Below, one piece after another: positions 24,460-32,749 of a DNA stretch of 64,000 bases. Below the pieces are notes generated by a model. That model saw only the letters and a list, made by a program, of their open reading frames with translations. It was not told the origin of the DNA and ran no database searches. The stretch lies in NCBI RefSeq assembly GCF_019042275.1, contig NZ_JAHQCW010000002.1, forward strand, positions 1 to 64,000, in the 5' to 3' direction. Both the position numbers and the translations under genes were made by a program. Numbering within the stretch: position 1 is the stretch's first letter; every line of letters begins with the position of its first letter. Source of the stretch: Diplocloster agilis. Its GTDB lineage: Bacteria > Bacillota > Clostridia > Lachnospirales > Lachnospiraceae.

Positions 24460-25986
24460 TTACATTTCTTCGAGGGAGCGTTTCTTTTTGATGACAACCT
24501 CCTCGTCATAGCAGGTGAACATTTCGTCTACCTTGGCTTTGTTCATTTTCGGTGTAACCAGGCTTACGACCGGAACAACGAGCAGGCCCACGACCATCGC
24601 TATGGCTCCGGCGTTAATCGGAGAGGATATGTATTTTAAAAACATGTTGGATACGGTAATTCCCACTCCTGTGATAAAGCTTGCCCATACGGCGGCGCGG
24701 GTAACCTTCTTCCAGTACAGGCCATACAGGAACGGGGCCAGGAAAGCTCCGGCCAGGGCGCCCCAGGAGATTCCCATGAGCTGCGCGATAAACACGGAAG
24801 GCCTGAGCGCGATCACCACGGAAACGATAATAAAAAATACGATCAGAATCTGCATGGTGATAATCTGTTTCTTTTCGCTTACTTTTTTAATAAGATTCCC
24901 GTACAGGAAATCCAGAGCCAGCGTGGAGCTGGAGGTCAGCACCAGAGAGGAGAGGGTGGACATGGACGCGGACAGTACCAGCACAACGACGATACCGATC
25001 AGGATATCCGGAAGCGTGGACATCATATACGGAATAATGCTGTCATAGACGATACCGGACTCGTTATAGAGGGACGGATTGTCAAAGAGGCGTCCAAAGC
25101 CTCCCAGGAAATAGCAGCCGCCGGCCACGACGATGGCGAACATGGTAGAGATAACCGTACCGGTATTAATCGCCTTCTCATTTTTGATCGCATAAAATTT
25201 CTGTACCATCTGCGGCAGTCCCCAGGTTCCTAAGGAGGTTAGAATGACAACGCCTAGCAGGTTGGCCGGATCCGTACCGAAGAAGGAAGTAAAGGCCCCC
25301 GGCTGTCCAAGCGTCGCCGGAACATCACTCTCGATCATGGCCAGGGATTTCACCGCCTCCATGAAGCCGCCCTGACCGCTTAATACAGCGGCGATCACGG
25401 CTACGATACCCACCAGCATGATAATTCCCTGAAAGAAATCATTGATAGCGGTCGCCATATAACCGCCCATTACCACATAAATACCGGTAAAAACCGCCAT
25501 TACAATAACACAGACTTCATAAGGAATATCAAAAGCCATTCCAAAAAGCCGGGATAATCCATTGTAAATCGAAGCGGTATAGGGAACCAAAAAGATAAAC
25601 ACGATGGCGGATGAGACGATTTTTAACGTATTGCTGTCAAAGCGTTTCCCAAAAAACTGGGGCATGGTGGCGGCATGCAGCCCCTGGGACATCACACGGG
25701 TCCGGCGGCCCAGAACCACCCAGGCCAGCAGACTGCCCAGCAGAGCGTTGCCGATTCCGATCCAGGTAGTGGCCATTCCGTATTTCCAACCAAACTGTCC
25801 GGCGTATCCCACGAACACAACCGCGGAAAAGTAGGACGTTCCGTAAGCAAAAGCGGTGAGCCATGGCCCGACGGACCGTCCCCCCAGCACGAAACCGTCC
25901 ACGCTCCTGGCGTGCTGCCTGGAGTAGATGCCGACGCCGATCATAACCGCAAAAAAGATCAGTAAAAACAAAATTTTGATGAACAT
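24460..25986 (-). CDS. Sodium:solute symporter (SSS family)
   Basis: A 508-residue membrane protein with about 13 helices. Family features are the N-terminal FILGG-type RSVDGFVLGGRSVGPWLTAF, SAVVFVGYAGQFGWKYG in TM2, the Na+-site region SASMSTLSSLVLTSSSTLALD, and the PutP-like GLPQMVQKFYAIKN motif. It resembles proline/pantothenate transporters (PutP/PanF). A strong minus-strand promoter and a 23-bp palindrome lie just upstream, indicating dedicated repression. It is monocistronic. Substrate probably an amino acid or organic acid, but unassigned. Confidence 0.88.
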   Translation of the reverse strand: MFIKILFLLIFFAVMIGVGIYSRQHARSVDGFVLGGRSVGPWLTAFAYGTSYFSAVVFVGYAGQFGWKYGMATTWIGIGNALLGSLLAWVVLGRRTRVMSQGLHAATMPQFFGKRFDSNTLKIVSSAIVFIFLVPYTASIYNGLSRLFGMAFDIPYEVCVIVMAVFTGIYVVMGGYMATAINDFFQGIIMLVGIVAVIAAVLSGQGGFMEAVKSLAMIESDVPATLGQPGAFTSFFGTDPANLLGVVILTSLGTWGLPQMVQKFYAIKNEKAINTGTVISTMFAIVVAGGCYFLGGFGRLFDNPSLYNESGIVYDSIIPYMMSTLPDILIGIVVVLVLSASMSTLSSLVLTSSSTLALDFLYGNLIKKVSEKKQIITMQILIVFFIIVSVVIALRPSVFIAQLMGISWGALAGAFLAPFLYGLYWKKVTRAAVWASFITGVGITVSNMFLKYISSPINAGAIAMVVGLLVVPVVSLVTPKMNKAKVDEMFTCYDEEVVIKKKRSLEEM

Positions 25987-26023
25987 TTTTTATCCCCCTG
26001 AGATGTTCTTGAATTTATTTTGA

Positions 26024-26046
26024 CGTTAAAGCGTTACGCTTTAACG
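26024..26046 (-). promoter_or_regulatory. 23-bp perfect palindromic operator
   Basis: Two 11-bp arms (CGTTAAAGCGT and its complement) around one central base. It lies just downstream of the predicted transcription start of the symporter gene, a classic repressor position. The regulator is not identifiable here. Confidence 0.7.
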
Positions 26047-26065
26047 CGAAAAAGCAACTGGTGAA

Positions 26066-26094
26066 ATAATACCAGAAAAGCACTTATTTGTCAA
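26066..26094 (-). promoter_or_regulatory. Symporter promoter
   Basis: On the minus strand, TTGACA (26094-26089), 17-bp spacer, TATTAT (26071-26066). Confidence 0.75.
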
Positions 26095-26295
26095 TAAAAA
26101 TAGCAAGTCTTTCCAATACTTTTGAAACCTGGAATTTCTGATGAATATCAATCTCCTTTATGAATACTATATGAATTTCTAAAATTCCAAATGATGGACA
26201 TTCAGGGAAGCCTAGATATTTTTTTCATAATTATATATAGAACGCTAACGGATGTAGCGATAGTCAGCCATTCGCAATTTTTATGAGAATCAGGA

Positions 26296-26495
26296 TTGAC
26301 TTTCTGTGCTTACAGATGTAATATTTAAGAAAAAGAATTTTAAATCCAGAAACGGAATAACTTAACATTCATAATTGAGACTTTACCAGATTATGAGAAA
26401 GCTTCCGGGAATATTACATGCATATATAAGGAGAAAATCCGGTAAGAATCCGGTATAAGAAAAAGGATGACAGTTATTTCGTTTTGAAGTATAAT
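26296..26495 (+). promoter_or_regulatory. Candidate promoters of the PBP gene
   Basis: The AT-rich 570-bp gap holds two plausible plus-strand promoters: TTGACT-17-TAATAT (26296-26324) and ATGACA-17-TATAAT (26467-26495). The second is 64 bp before the PBP start. Nothing else is recognised between 26095 and 26558. Confidence 0.5.
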
Positions 26496-26558
26496 GATAC
26501 GGAAAAAGACGGCTATTTTAATAGAAATTATAATATATGCTTATAAGGAGGAACCGGA

Positions 26559-28637
26559 ATGGCAAGATACCGGAGAAAAAGGCGTAGAAAAAATCGGGTT
26601 GGACTCCTGATTGGAATTATTATCGGGATACTGGTAGTAGTGGGAATCGTAGTCGGCATTATTCTGTTTTTAAAGAGCAAAGATAAGGGGCCGACGCCCG
26701 AAGAAGTACTGACCCAGTATATGTCCGATATTAATACCGGAAATTATGAGGACATGTATCAGCTCCTTTGTGACGAAACCAGGCAAAGAGTCACAAAAGA
26801 TGACTTTATAGCCAGAAATCAGAATATCTATGAAGGTGTGGAAGCGTCTGACGTAAGCATTCAGATTACCAATGTGGAAGAGCAAAAGGACACCGTGGCA
26901 ATCAATTATGACACCACCATGGAGACAGTGGCGGGAACGCTTCAGTTTTCCAATACCGCTACCTTGATCCGGAATGAGGAAAAACAGTATCAGATCGACT
27001 GGTATTCCCAAATGATCTTTCCGCAGCTACAGGAAGATTATAAGGTAAAAGTAAATACCGCGACCAAATCTGAGCGGGGAAATATCTTTGACCGCAACGG
27101 AATGGCTTTGGCGGAAAAGGGTACTGCGTCCTCCATCGGCATCGTTCCCGGCAAGCTGGCGGAACCCAGAGATGAGACGATCGCGTCCATCGCAAATCTG
27201 CTGGAAATGGATGCGGAAAAAATCGAGAAGGCGCTGAGCGCCGGCTGGGTGAAGGATGACAGCTTTGTACCGATCCGGACTGTGTCAAAAGATGCGGATG
27301 AGTTAAAGGTGCAGCTGCTTGAGATTCCCGGCATTAAAATATCGGACACCAGCGAACGGGTCTATCCGTTAAAGGAAGCGGCGGCCCATCTGACCGGCTA
27401 TGTCCAGAATGTGACGGCGGAAGATCTGGAAAAGCTGGAGGGCAAAGGATATAATGCCAATTCCGTGCTGGGAAAATCCGGACTTGAAAAAATCTATGAA
27501 GATCAGCTGCGCGGCATAGACGGCTGTGAGATTAATATCGTGAATGCGGACGGCGATCAGGTCGTGAACCTGTTGACCCGGGATGCGAAAATGGGAGAGG
27601 ATGTAAAGCTGACCATCGATTACCGTCTTCAGAAAGCGCTTTATGAAGCGTTGGGCGAGGATTCCGGCTGTGCTGTGGCTATGAATCCGAAAACCGGCGA
27701 GGTACTGGCTCTTGTCAGCACACCGGCCTTTGACCCCAATGATTTTGTCATGGGTATGACCAATTCCAAATGGACCTCTCTGAATGAGGACCCGGCTCAG
27801 CCGCTTTACAACCGTTTCCGAAATACCTGGTGCCCGGGTTCTTCCTTCAAACCCGTGACAGCGGCGATCGGATTGTCTACGGATTCATTCACGGCGGATG
27901 AGGATTTCGGTCCAAGCGGCAGAAGCTGGCAGGAGGATTCCAGCTGGGGTTCTTATCAGGTTACCACGCTGGAAGAATATGCAGGAGCGGCAAATTTACG
28001 AAACGCGCTGGTTTATTCCGATAATATTTATTTTGCCAAAGCGGCTCTTAAGATTGGTAAGGATAATTTCAGCAAGACGGCCAAATCGCTGGGCTTTGGA
28101 GAGGATATTCCGTTCCAGTATGGGATGTCCAATTCCCAAATCACATCCGAGGAAGGCTTTAAGACAAACATCCAGCTGGCCGACAGCGGTTATGGACAGG
28201 GTGAGGTGCTGGTAAATCCGCTGCATCTGGCGGCTATCTATTCAGCATTTGTCAACCAGGGGAGCCTTATATCCCCGACCCTTGAATATCAAGAAGATCC
28301 GTCAGGCTCTTTCTGGAAGGAACAGGCGATACCCGCGCAGGCCGCGGATGTGATCAAAGAGGATTTGATTCAGGTGGTGGAAGATCCAAAAGGCACTGGG
28401 CACGAGGCCAGAATCGACGGGCGCACTATTGCCGGAAAGACCGGCACTGCTGAGATTAAGGCCTCCAAAGATGATACGACCGGTACGGAACTGGGCTGGT
28501 TCACCGCATTTACCGCTCAGGATTCCGGCCAGCAGCTGATGATTACGATGATGATAGAAGATGTGAAAGACCGGGGCGGCAGCCATTATGTCGTGCCGAA
28601 GGTGAAAGCAGCAATGGAAGAAGCTTTCAGATGGTAG
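26559..28637 (+). CDS. Class B penicillin-binding protein with NTF2-like (MecA_N) domain
   Basis: A 692-residue peptidoglycan transpeptidase anchored by one N-terminal helix (residues about 10-35) after a very basic start. Domains: NTF2-like MecA_N (about 45-160), PBP dimerisation domain (ERGNIFDRNGMALAEKG, about 172 onward) and transpeptidase. The catalytic Ser is in PGSSFKP (about residue 428), SDN in YSDNIYF (about 486), and KTGTAE near 627. This B3 architecture is that of B. subtilis PbpC, enterococcal PBP5 and staphylococcal PBP2a, some of which bind beta-lactams poorly. Resistance cannot be read from sequence alone. Confidence 0.93.
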   Translation: MARYRRKRRRKNRVGLLIGIIIGILVVVGIVVGIILFLKSKDKGPTPEEVLTQYMSDINTGNYEDMYQLLCDETRQRVTKDDFIARNQNIYEGVEASDVSIQITNVEEQKDTVAINYDTTMETVAGTLQFSNTATLIRNEEKQYQIDWYSQMIFPQLQEDYKVKVNTATKSERGNIFDRNGMALAEKGTASSIGIVPGKLAEPRDETIASIANLLEMDAEKIEKALSAGWVKDDSFVPIRTVSKDADELKVQLLEIPGIKISDTSERVYPLKEAAAHLTGYVQNVTAEDLEKLEGKGYNANSVLGKSGLEKIYEDQLRGIDGCEINIVNADGDQVVNLLTRDAKMGEDVKLTIDYRLQKALYEALGEDSGCAVAMNPKTGEVLALVSTPAFDPNDFVMGMTNSKWTSLNEDPAQPLYNRFRNTWCPGSSFKPVTAAIGLSTDSFTADEDFGPSGRSWQEDSSWGSYQVTTLEEYAGAANLRNALVYSDNIYFAKAALKIGKDNFSKTAKSLGFGEDIPFQYGMSNSQITSEEGFKTNIQLADSGYGQGEVLVNPLHLAAIYSAFVNQGSLISPTLEYQEDPSGSFWKEQAIPAQAADVIKEDLIQVVEDPKGTGHEARIDGRTIAGKTGTAEIKASKDDTTGTELGWFTAFTAQDSGQQLMITMMIEDVKDRGGSHYVVPKVKAAMEEAFRW

Positions 28638-28676
28638 TTATTAAAGCTTAGAATATCCTATTGTATTACAAAGTTT

Positions 28677-28700
28677 AAGGGCCTGTGAAGGCCCTTTTTC
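28677..28700. terminator. Terminator
   Basis: AAGGGCCT-GTGA-AGGCCCTT followed by T residues, between the PBP gene (+) and the xre gene (-). Confidence 0.85.
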
Positions 28701-28903
28701 TATACTTTTAACAGCTGCTCCAGTCCAATCCCGTACAGCTGACAGAGCTGTACAACGTCTGTGAACCGGGGTTCCCTGGTCCCTGTCTCCCAGTTTCCCA
28801 GACATTGCCTCGAGATATGTATCCGATCTGCAGCCTCCTGCTGAGTCAGGCCGGCAGCATGTCTGAACTTTGCTAACGTTTCTCCAAGGTTATGCAACAT
28901 CAT
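28700..28903 (-). CDS. XRE family transcriptional regulator (67 aa)
   Basis: A single Cro/C1-type helix-turn-helix domain: ETLAKFRHAAGLTQQEAADRIHISRQCLGNWETGTREPRFTDVVQLCQLYGI. There is no effector domain. An AAGGAAAG site before the ATG at 28903 fits better than a longer in-frame start. Its start overlaps the end of the next upstream HTH gene, so the two are one translationally coupled unit. Targets are unknown. Confidence 0.8.
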   Translation of the reverse strand: MMLHNLGETLAKFRHAAGLTQQEAADRIHISRQCLGNWETGTREPRFTDVVQLCQLYGIGLEQLLKV

Positions 28904-29159
28904 CCGTATCTTTCCTTTCTGCACGCAGCCGAAATTCATCCAGAAAGTCTAAGACATCGGCTTTTGATAGTATTAACATAAAAAATATAAGAGTAATCGC
29001 GGAACAGCAGTATTTCCCGTGTTCTATGTCAAAATAAGAACGGGGAGAAATACGGAGCAGTTCTGCCATTTGCTCCTGGGTAAAGTGATTCGCTGTTCTA
29101 TAAACTAGAATTCGGTCCGTAAGAATGCCTTGAAGCAGCAATTTGTACTGGCTCATCAT
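28890..29159 (-). CDS. XRE-like helix-turn-helix protein (89 aa)
   Basis: A small protein with a degenerate HTH (LVYRTANHFTQEQMAELLRISPRSYFDIEHGKYCCSAITLIFFMLIL) and a charged tail. GGAGG before ATG 29159 sets the start. It overlaps the second XRE gene by 14 bp. The pairing of two tiny HTH proteins suggests a heteromeric or antagonistic regulator pair, but this is inference. No toxin-like partner is adjacent. Confidence 0.7.
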   Translation of the reverse strand: MMSQYKLLLQGILTDRILVYRTANHFTQEQMAELLRISPRSYFDIEHGKYCCSAITLIFFMLILSKADVLDFLDEFRLRAERKDTDDVA

Positions 29160-29291
29160 GCAACCTCCTAAAATTTGTCGAATTTTAGTGAAATTTTAAC
29201 ATACGCGATCAGGGTCATCCATGGGACACACCTCAATATGCATTCTTTCGACCGAAAAGACCTGTGACCTAATTCCTCAGTCATATAGTAT

Positions 29292-29315
29292 CATTCCTTT
29301 CCGCCGCAGTGCGAT
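29292..29315. repeat. 24-bp dispersed repeat, copy 2
   Basis: The exact reverse complement of 5050-5073. It is followed by the hairpin CCTATGGA/TCCATAGG (about 29316-29341). Confidence 0.7.
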
Positions 29316-29362
29316 CCTATGGAGGGCTTTTATTCCATAGGCAGACTTTCTTATAGAATAAA

Positions 29363-29392
29363 AAAACCGCCCCTCTCAGGACGATTATAAAA
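29363..29392 (-). terminator. Likely terminator of tRNA-Ala
   Basis: On the minus strand a short stem CGTCC-TGAGA-GGGGCG is followed by seven T residues, about 30 bases past the tRNA 3' end. Confidence 0.55.
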
Positions 29393-29422
29393 ATACTTGG
29401 AACTTCCTTATAATATTCAAAA

Positions 29423-29495
29423 TGGAGCATACGGGACTCGAACCCGTGGCCTCCACACTGCCAGTGTGGCGCGCTCCCAGCTGCGCTAATGCCCC
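29423..29495 (-). tRNA. tRNA-Ala(GGC)
   Basis: A 73-nt cloverleaf: acceptor GGGGCAT/ATGCTCC, D-arm with AGCGCAGCTGGGAGCGC, anticodon arm CCACA-CTGGCAG-TGTGG with anticodon GGC, T-arm CACGGGTTCGAGTCCCGT. Discriminator A; CCA is not encoded and must be added after transcription. It reads Ala codons GCC and GCU. Confidence 0.97.
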
Positions 29496-29648
29496 AAACC
29501 AAAAAACTGAATCCGAAAGAAATTATAACACAAGCAGAAGAATTTGGCAATCCCATTTATGCCTTAATTTTATTGTAAATAGCTAACAAATTTTTAGGTA
29601 TTACATTGGTAATTATATCCAAACAATTTGCGGATTATGTTTATATGG

Positions 29649-29677
29649 TTGACGCAATGCACAATAGTAGTTATAAT
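29649..29677 (+). promoter_or_regulatory. Promoter of the guaD leader
   Basis: TTGACG (29649-29654), 17-bp spacer, TATAAT (29672-29677). It gives a leader of about 238 nt before guaD. Confidence 0.7.
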
Positions 29678-29729
29678 GTATTTGTAATTAGTTAAGACGT
29701 ATTATAGAAATACAACTGAATAAAGTAAA

Positions 29730-29793
29730 ACTTATATATGTTCATAATTGGTTGAACGTCTCTACAAACTACCGTAAATAGTTTTCTATAAGT
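29730..29793 (+). promoter_or_regulatory. Purine riboswitch (divergent, C74 type)
   Basis: A 64-nt three-way junction: P1 ACTTATA/TATAAGT, P2 GTTCA/TGAAC, P3 AACTA/TAGTT. L3 is the canonical CCGTAAA, while L2 reads TAATTGGT, keeping the GG that kisses L3 but otherwise unusual. J2/3 is TCTCTAC and J3/1 ends in C, the base that selects guanine-type ligands. It lies before guanine deaminase and an NCS2 permease, which supports a guanine or xanthine ligand. Downstream pairings AGTCC/GGGCT and an A-rich stem before a T-run could be the switch. Confidence 0.75.
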
Positions 29794-29921
29794 TTCCGTA
29801 CAGTCCTTCTATAGGGCTTGGAAATTGTAGAAAAATCCGGTGGTTTTTTTATTTGCCCGGAATTGCTGCAGAAACTTATAATTGCAGCCATAAAAATAAT
29901 AAAATGAAGAAGGTGGTATCC

Positions 29922-31199
29922 ATGCAAAAAGAGTCCTTTGTTCTAAAAGGTAATATCTGCTACAGTCAGGATAAAGATCATTTCAGGACCGTGGCGGACG
30001 GTTATCTCGTCTGTGTGGACGGGATTTCAGAAGGCGTATACGAAGAACTTCCGGAACAGTACCGGAATCTGCCGCTCATTGACTGTGAGGATCAGCTGAT
30101 TTTGCCGGGGCTGACAGATCTTCACGTACACGCTCCCCAGTATGCGTTCCGGGGACTGGGAATGGATCTGGAACTGCTGGACTGGCTGAATACCCATACG
30201 TTCCCGGAAGAATCCAAATACGCGGATCTGGAATACGCGAAAACGGCCTATCAGATCTTCGTGGAGGACATGAAGAATGGGCCAAACACCAGAGCTTGTA
30301 TCTTTGCGACCCTGCATGTCCCGGCCACAGAGCTTTTGATGGATCTGCTGGAAGAAACCGGAATGAAAACCATGGTCGGCAAAGTAAATATGGACCGTAA
30401 CAGCCCGGATATCCTATGCGAAGCCGGCGCGGAGCAGTCCGCAGCGGATACGGCCGCCTGGATTGAAGATGTGGCCGGCAAGTACCGCAATGTCCAGCCG
30501 ATCCTGACGCCCCGGTTTATTCCCACCTGTTCCGATGAGCTGATGCGGCTCTTAAAAGAAATACAGAAAAAATACCAGCTGCCGGTGCAGTCCCACCTTT
30601 CTGAAAATCAGGGTGAGATTGCCTGGGTAAAAGAACTTTGTCCTTCCTCCGCTTTTTACGGGGACGCATATGACCAGTTTGGCTTGTTCGGGGGTGATTG
30701 CAAGACCATTATGGCTCATTGTGTATCCTCTTCAGATGACGAAATCCGTCGGATGAAGGAGCGCGGTGTATATATCGCACATTGTCCGCAGTCCAATACG
30801 AATCTTTCCTCCGGGATCGCTCCGGTGCGCAAGTTCCTGGATGAAGGCCTTCGGGTGGGGCTTGGAAGCGACGTGGCAGGGGGTACCGTCGGCTCTGTTT
30901 TCCGGGCGATGGCGGATGCCATTCAGGTTTCCAAGCTCCGGTGGCGGCTGACGGACGACACCATGAAGCCATTGACCGTACAGGAAGCTTTCTATCTGGG
31001 AACAGTCGGCGGCGGTTCATTCTTTGGAAAAGCAGGGAGTTTTGATGCGGGATATGAGCTGGACGCACTGGTGATCGATGACAGCAATCTGGCGACTCCG
31101 CTGAAACTTTCCATACCCGAACGGGTGGAGAGGGTGATTTATCTGTCAGATGACAAAAATATAACGAAAAAGTTTGTCGGGGGACATCAAATCTGGTAG
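29922..31199 (+). CDS. guaD: Guanine deaminase
   Basis: Converts guanine to xanthine and ammonia. The 425-residue amidohydrolase has the diagnostic LPGLTDLHVHAPQYAFRGLGMDLELLDWLNTHTFPEE block with the HVH metal motif, QSHLSENQGEI (His ligand and Glu), AHCVSSSDDEI, and LGSDVAGG with the final Asp ligand. AAGGTGG spaced before ATG 29922 is a better start than the in-frame ATG at 29853. It is followed by a purine permease 68 bp on and by xanthine dehydrogenase, so product xanthine is probably oxidised further. Control by the upstream purine riboswitch is inferred. Confidence 0.93.
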   Translation: MQKESFVLKGNICYSQDKDHFRTVADGYLVCVDGISEGVYEELPEQYRNLPLIDCEDQLILPGLTDLHVHAPQYAFRGLGMDLELLDWLNTHTFPEESKYADLEYAKTAYQIFVEDMKNGPNTRACIFATLHVPATELLMDLLEETGMKTMVGKVNMDRNSPDILCEAGAEQSAADTAAWIEDVAGKYRNVQPILTPRFIPTCSDELMRLLKEIQKKYQLPVQSHLSENQGEIAWVKELCPSSAFYGDAYDQFGLFGGDCKTIMAHCVSSSDDEIRRMKERGVYIAHCPQSNTNLSSGIAPVRKFLDEGLRVGLGSDVAGGTVGSVFRAMADAIQVSKLRWRLTDDTMKPLTVQEAFYLGTVGGGSFFGKAGSFDAGYELDALVIDDSNLATPLKLSIPERVERVIYLSDDKNITKKFVGGHQIW

Positions 31200-31267
31200 A
31201 ATAAGTATGTAGGCAGCGAAAAGAAAGCTGCTCTATCATAATCATTTTTAATAAAGGGGGAAACAAA

Positions 31268-32647
31268 ATGAACGCACTAGACAAATTTTTCCATCTCAAG
31301 GAAAACCACACCGATGTAAAGACCGAAGTCATCGCAGGCGTAACAACCTTTATGACCATGGCTTACATCCTGGCAGTCAACCCATCTATCCTGAGCGCAG
31401 CCGGCATGGATAATGGGGCGGTCTTTACGGCAACCGCGCTGGCTTCCCTGATCGCAACTGTTCTAATGGCGCTTTTCTCCAACTATCCTTTTGCACTGGC
31501 TCCAGGCATGGGCTTGAACGCGTATTTCGCCTATACTGTAGTTATCAATATGGGATATACCTGGGAGATGGCGCTGGCCGCAGTCTTCATCGAAGGTCTT
31601 ATCTTTATCCTGCTTTCCCTGACTAACGTGCGGGAAGCCATCTTCAACGCGATTCCCATGTCACTGAAGCATGCGGTATCCGCCGGCATTGGTCTGTTTA
31701 TCTGCTTCATCGGTCTGCAGAATGCCAAACTTGTTACGAATTCCGATTCTACATTAGTGACGATCTTCTCATTTAAAGGCTCGGCTGATTCCGGAACTTT
31801 CTTTACCGAAGGGATCACCGTATTACTGGCCATTATCGGGGTTCTCATCACCGCAATTTTAATTGTTAAAAAAGTAAAAGGACACATTCTGCTTGGTATT
31901 CTGGCAACCTGGATTCTGGGTATTATCTGCCAGCTGGTTGGTCTGTATCAGCCGAATGCGGAGATGGGCTTCTTTAGCCTGCTGCCCGACTTTTCCAATG
32001 GAATTGCGATCCCCAGCCTTATGCCGACATTGCTGGCACTGGATTTTTCACGTGCGTTGTCGCTGGATTTCTTTGTTGTTATCTTCGCCTTTTTGTTTGT
32101 GGATATGTTCGATACACTGGGAACTTTAATTGGTGTGGCATCCCAGGCGGATATGCTGGATGAAAACGGAAAACTGCCTAAGATCAAAGGCGCTTTGATG
32201 GCAGATGCTATCGGTACATCCGTTGGTGCTCTGTTAGGTACCTCCACTACCACAACGTTCGTAGAAAGCGCTTCCGGTGTTTCCGAAGGCGGCAGAACAG
32301 GACTGACCTCCTTTGTAGTAGCGATTCTGTTTGGTTTGGCCTTGTTCCTTTCCCCTATTTTCCTGGCCATTCCTTCCTTTGCTACGGCGCCGGCCCTTAT
32401 TATTGTCGGCTTCCTGATGATCAGCGCAGTCTTAAAGATCAACTTCGCAGATCCTACCCAGGGAATTCCTGCATTTATCTGTATCATTGCTATGCCGTTT
32501 ATGTACAGTATCTCCGAAGGTATCGCCATGGGCGTTATCTCCTATGTAATCATTAATCTGGTTGCAGGTAAGGAAAACAGAAAGTCGATCAGCATTGTCA
32601 TGTATATACTGGCGGTGTTATTTGTTCTAAAATACATATTCTTATAA
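31268..32647 (+). CDS. NCS2 family purine permease (AzgA/PbuG type)
   Basis: A 459-residue membrane protein with about 13 helices. Diagnostic segments are EVIAGVTTFMTMAYILAVNP, ALAPGMGLNAYFAYTV, DMFDTLGTLIGVASQADMLDENG and the substrate-site GALLGTSTTTTFVESASGVSEGGRTGL. Members of this branch import adenine, guanine or hypoxanthine with protons. AAAGGGGG precedes ATG 31268. It lies between guaD and xdh and may feed both; the exact base cannot be told. Confidence 0.93.
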   Translation: MNALDKFFHLKENHTDVKTEVIAGVTTFMTMAYILAVNPSILSAAGMDNGAVFTATALASLIATVLMALFSNYPFALAPGMGLNAYFAYTVVINMGYTWEMALAAVFIEGLIFILLSLTNVREAIFNAIPMSLKHAVSAGIGLFICFIGLQNAKLVTNSDSTLVTIFSFKGSADSGTFFTEGITVLLAIIGVLITAILIVKKVKGHILLGILATWILGIICQLVGLYQPNAEMGFFSLLPDFSNGIAIPSLMPTLLALDFSRALSLDFFVVIFAFLFVDMFDTLGTLIGVASQADMLDENGKLPKIKGALMADAIGTSVGALLGTSTTTTFVESASGVSEGGRTGLTSFVVAILFGLALFLSPIFLAIPSFATAPALIIVGFLMISAVLKINFADPTQGIPAFICIIAMPFMYSISEGIAMGVISYVIINLVAGKENRKSISIVMYILAVLFVLKYIFL

Positions 32648-32678
32648 CCAGATACGTCTTTAATTAAAAATTTTTATA

Positions 32679-32727
32679 CCAATGTACCGGCCGGCAGGGT
32701 AGTTTGACCTGTAGGTTGGTACATTGG
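32679..32727 (+). promoter_or_regulatory. Hairpin in the xdh leader
   Basis: CCAATGTACC (32679-32688) pairs perfectly with GGTACATTGG (32718-32727). An inner CAGGGT/ACCTG helix closes the top. It ends about 6 bp before the AAGGAGG site of xdhA and has no T-run, so it may control translation or mark RNA processing between the permease and xdh messages. Confidence 0.5.
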
Positions 32728-32749
32728 CATATGTAAGGAGGTTTTAACA

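Noticed and set aside
29317-29556. 79-residue minus-strand open frame
   Set aside because: It runs through the tRNA-Ala gene and has no ribosome-binding site or recognisable domain.
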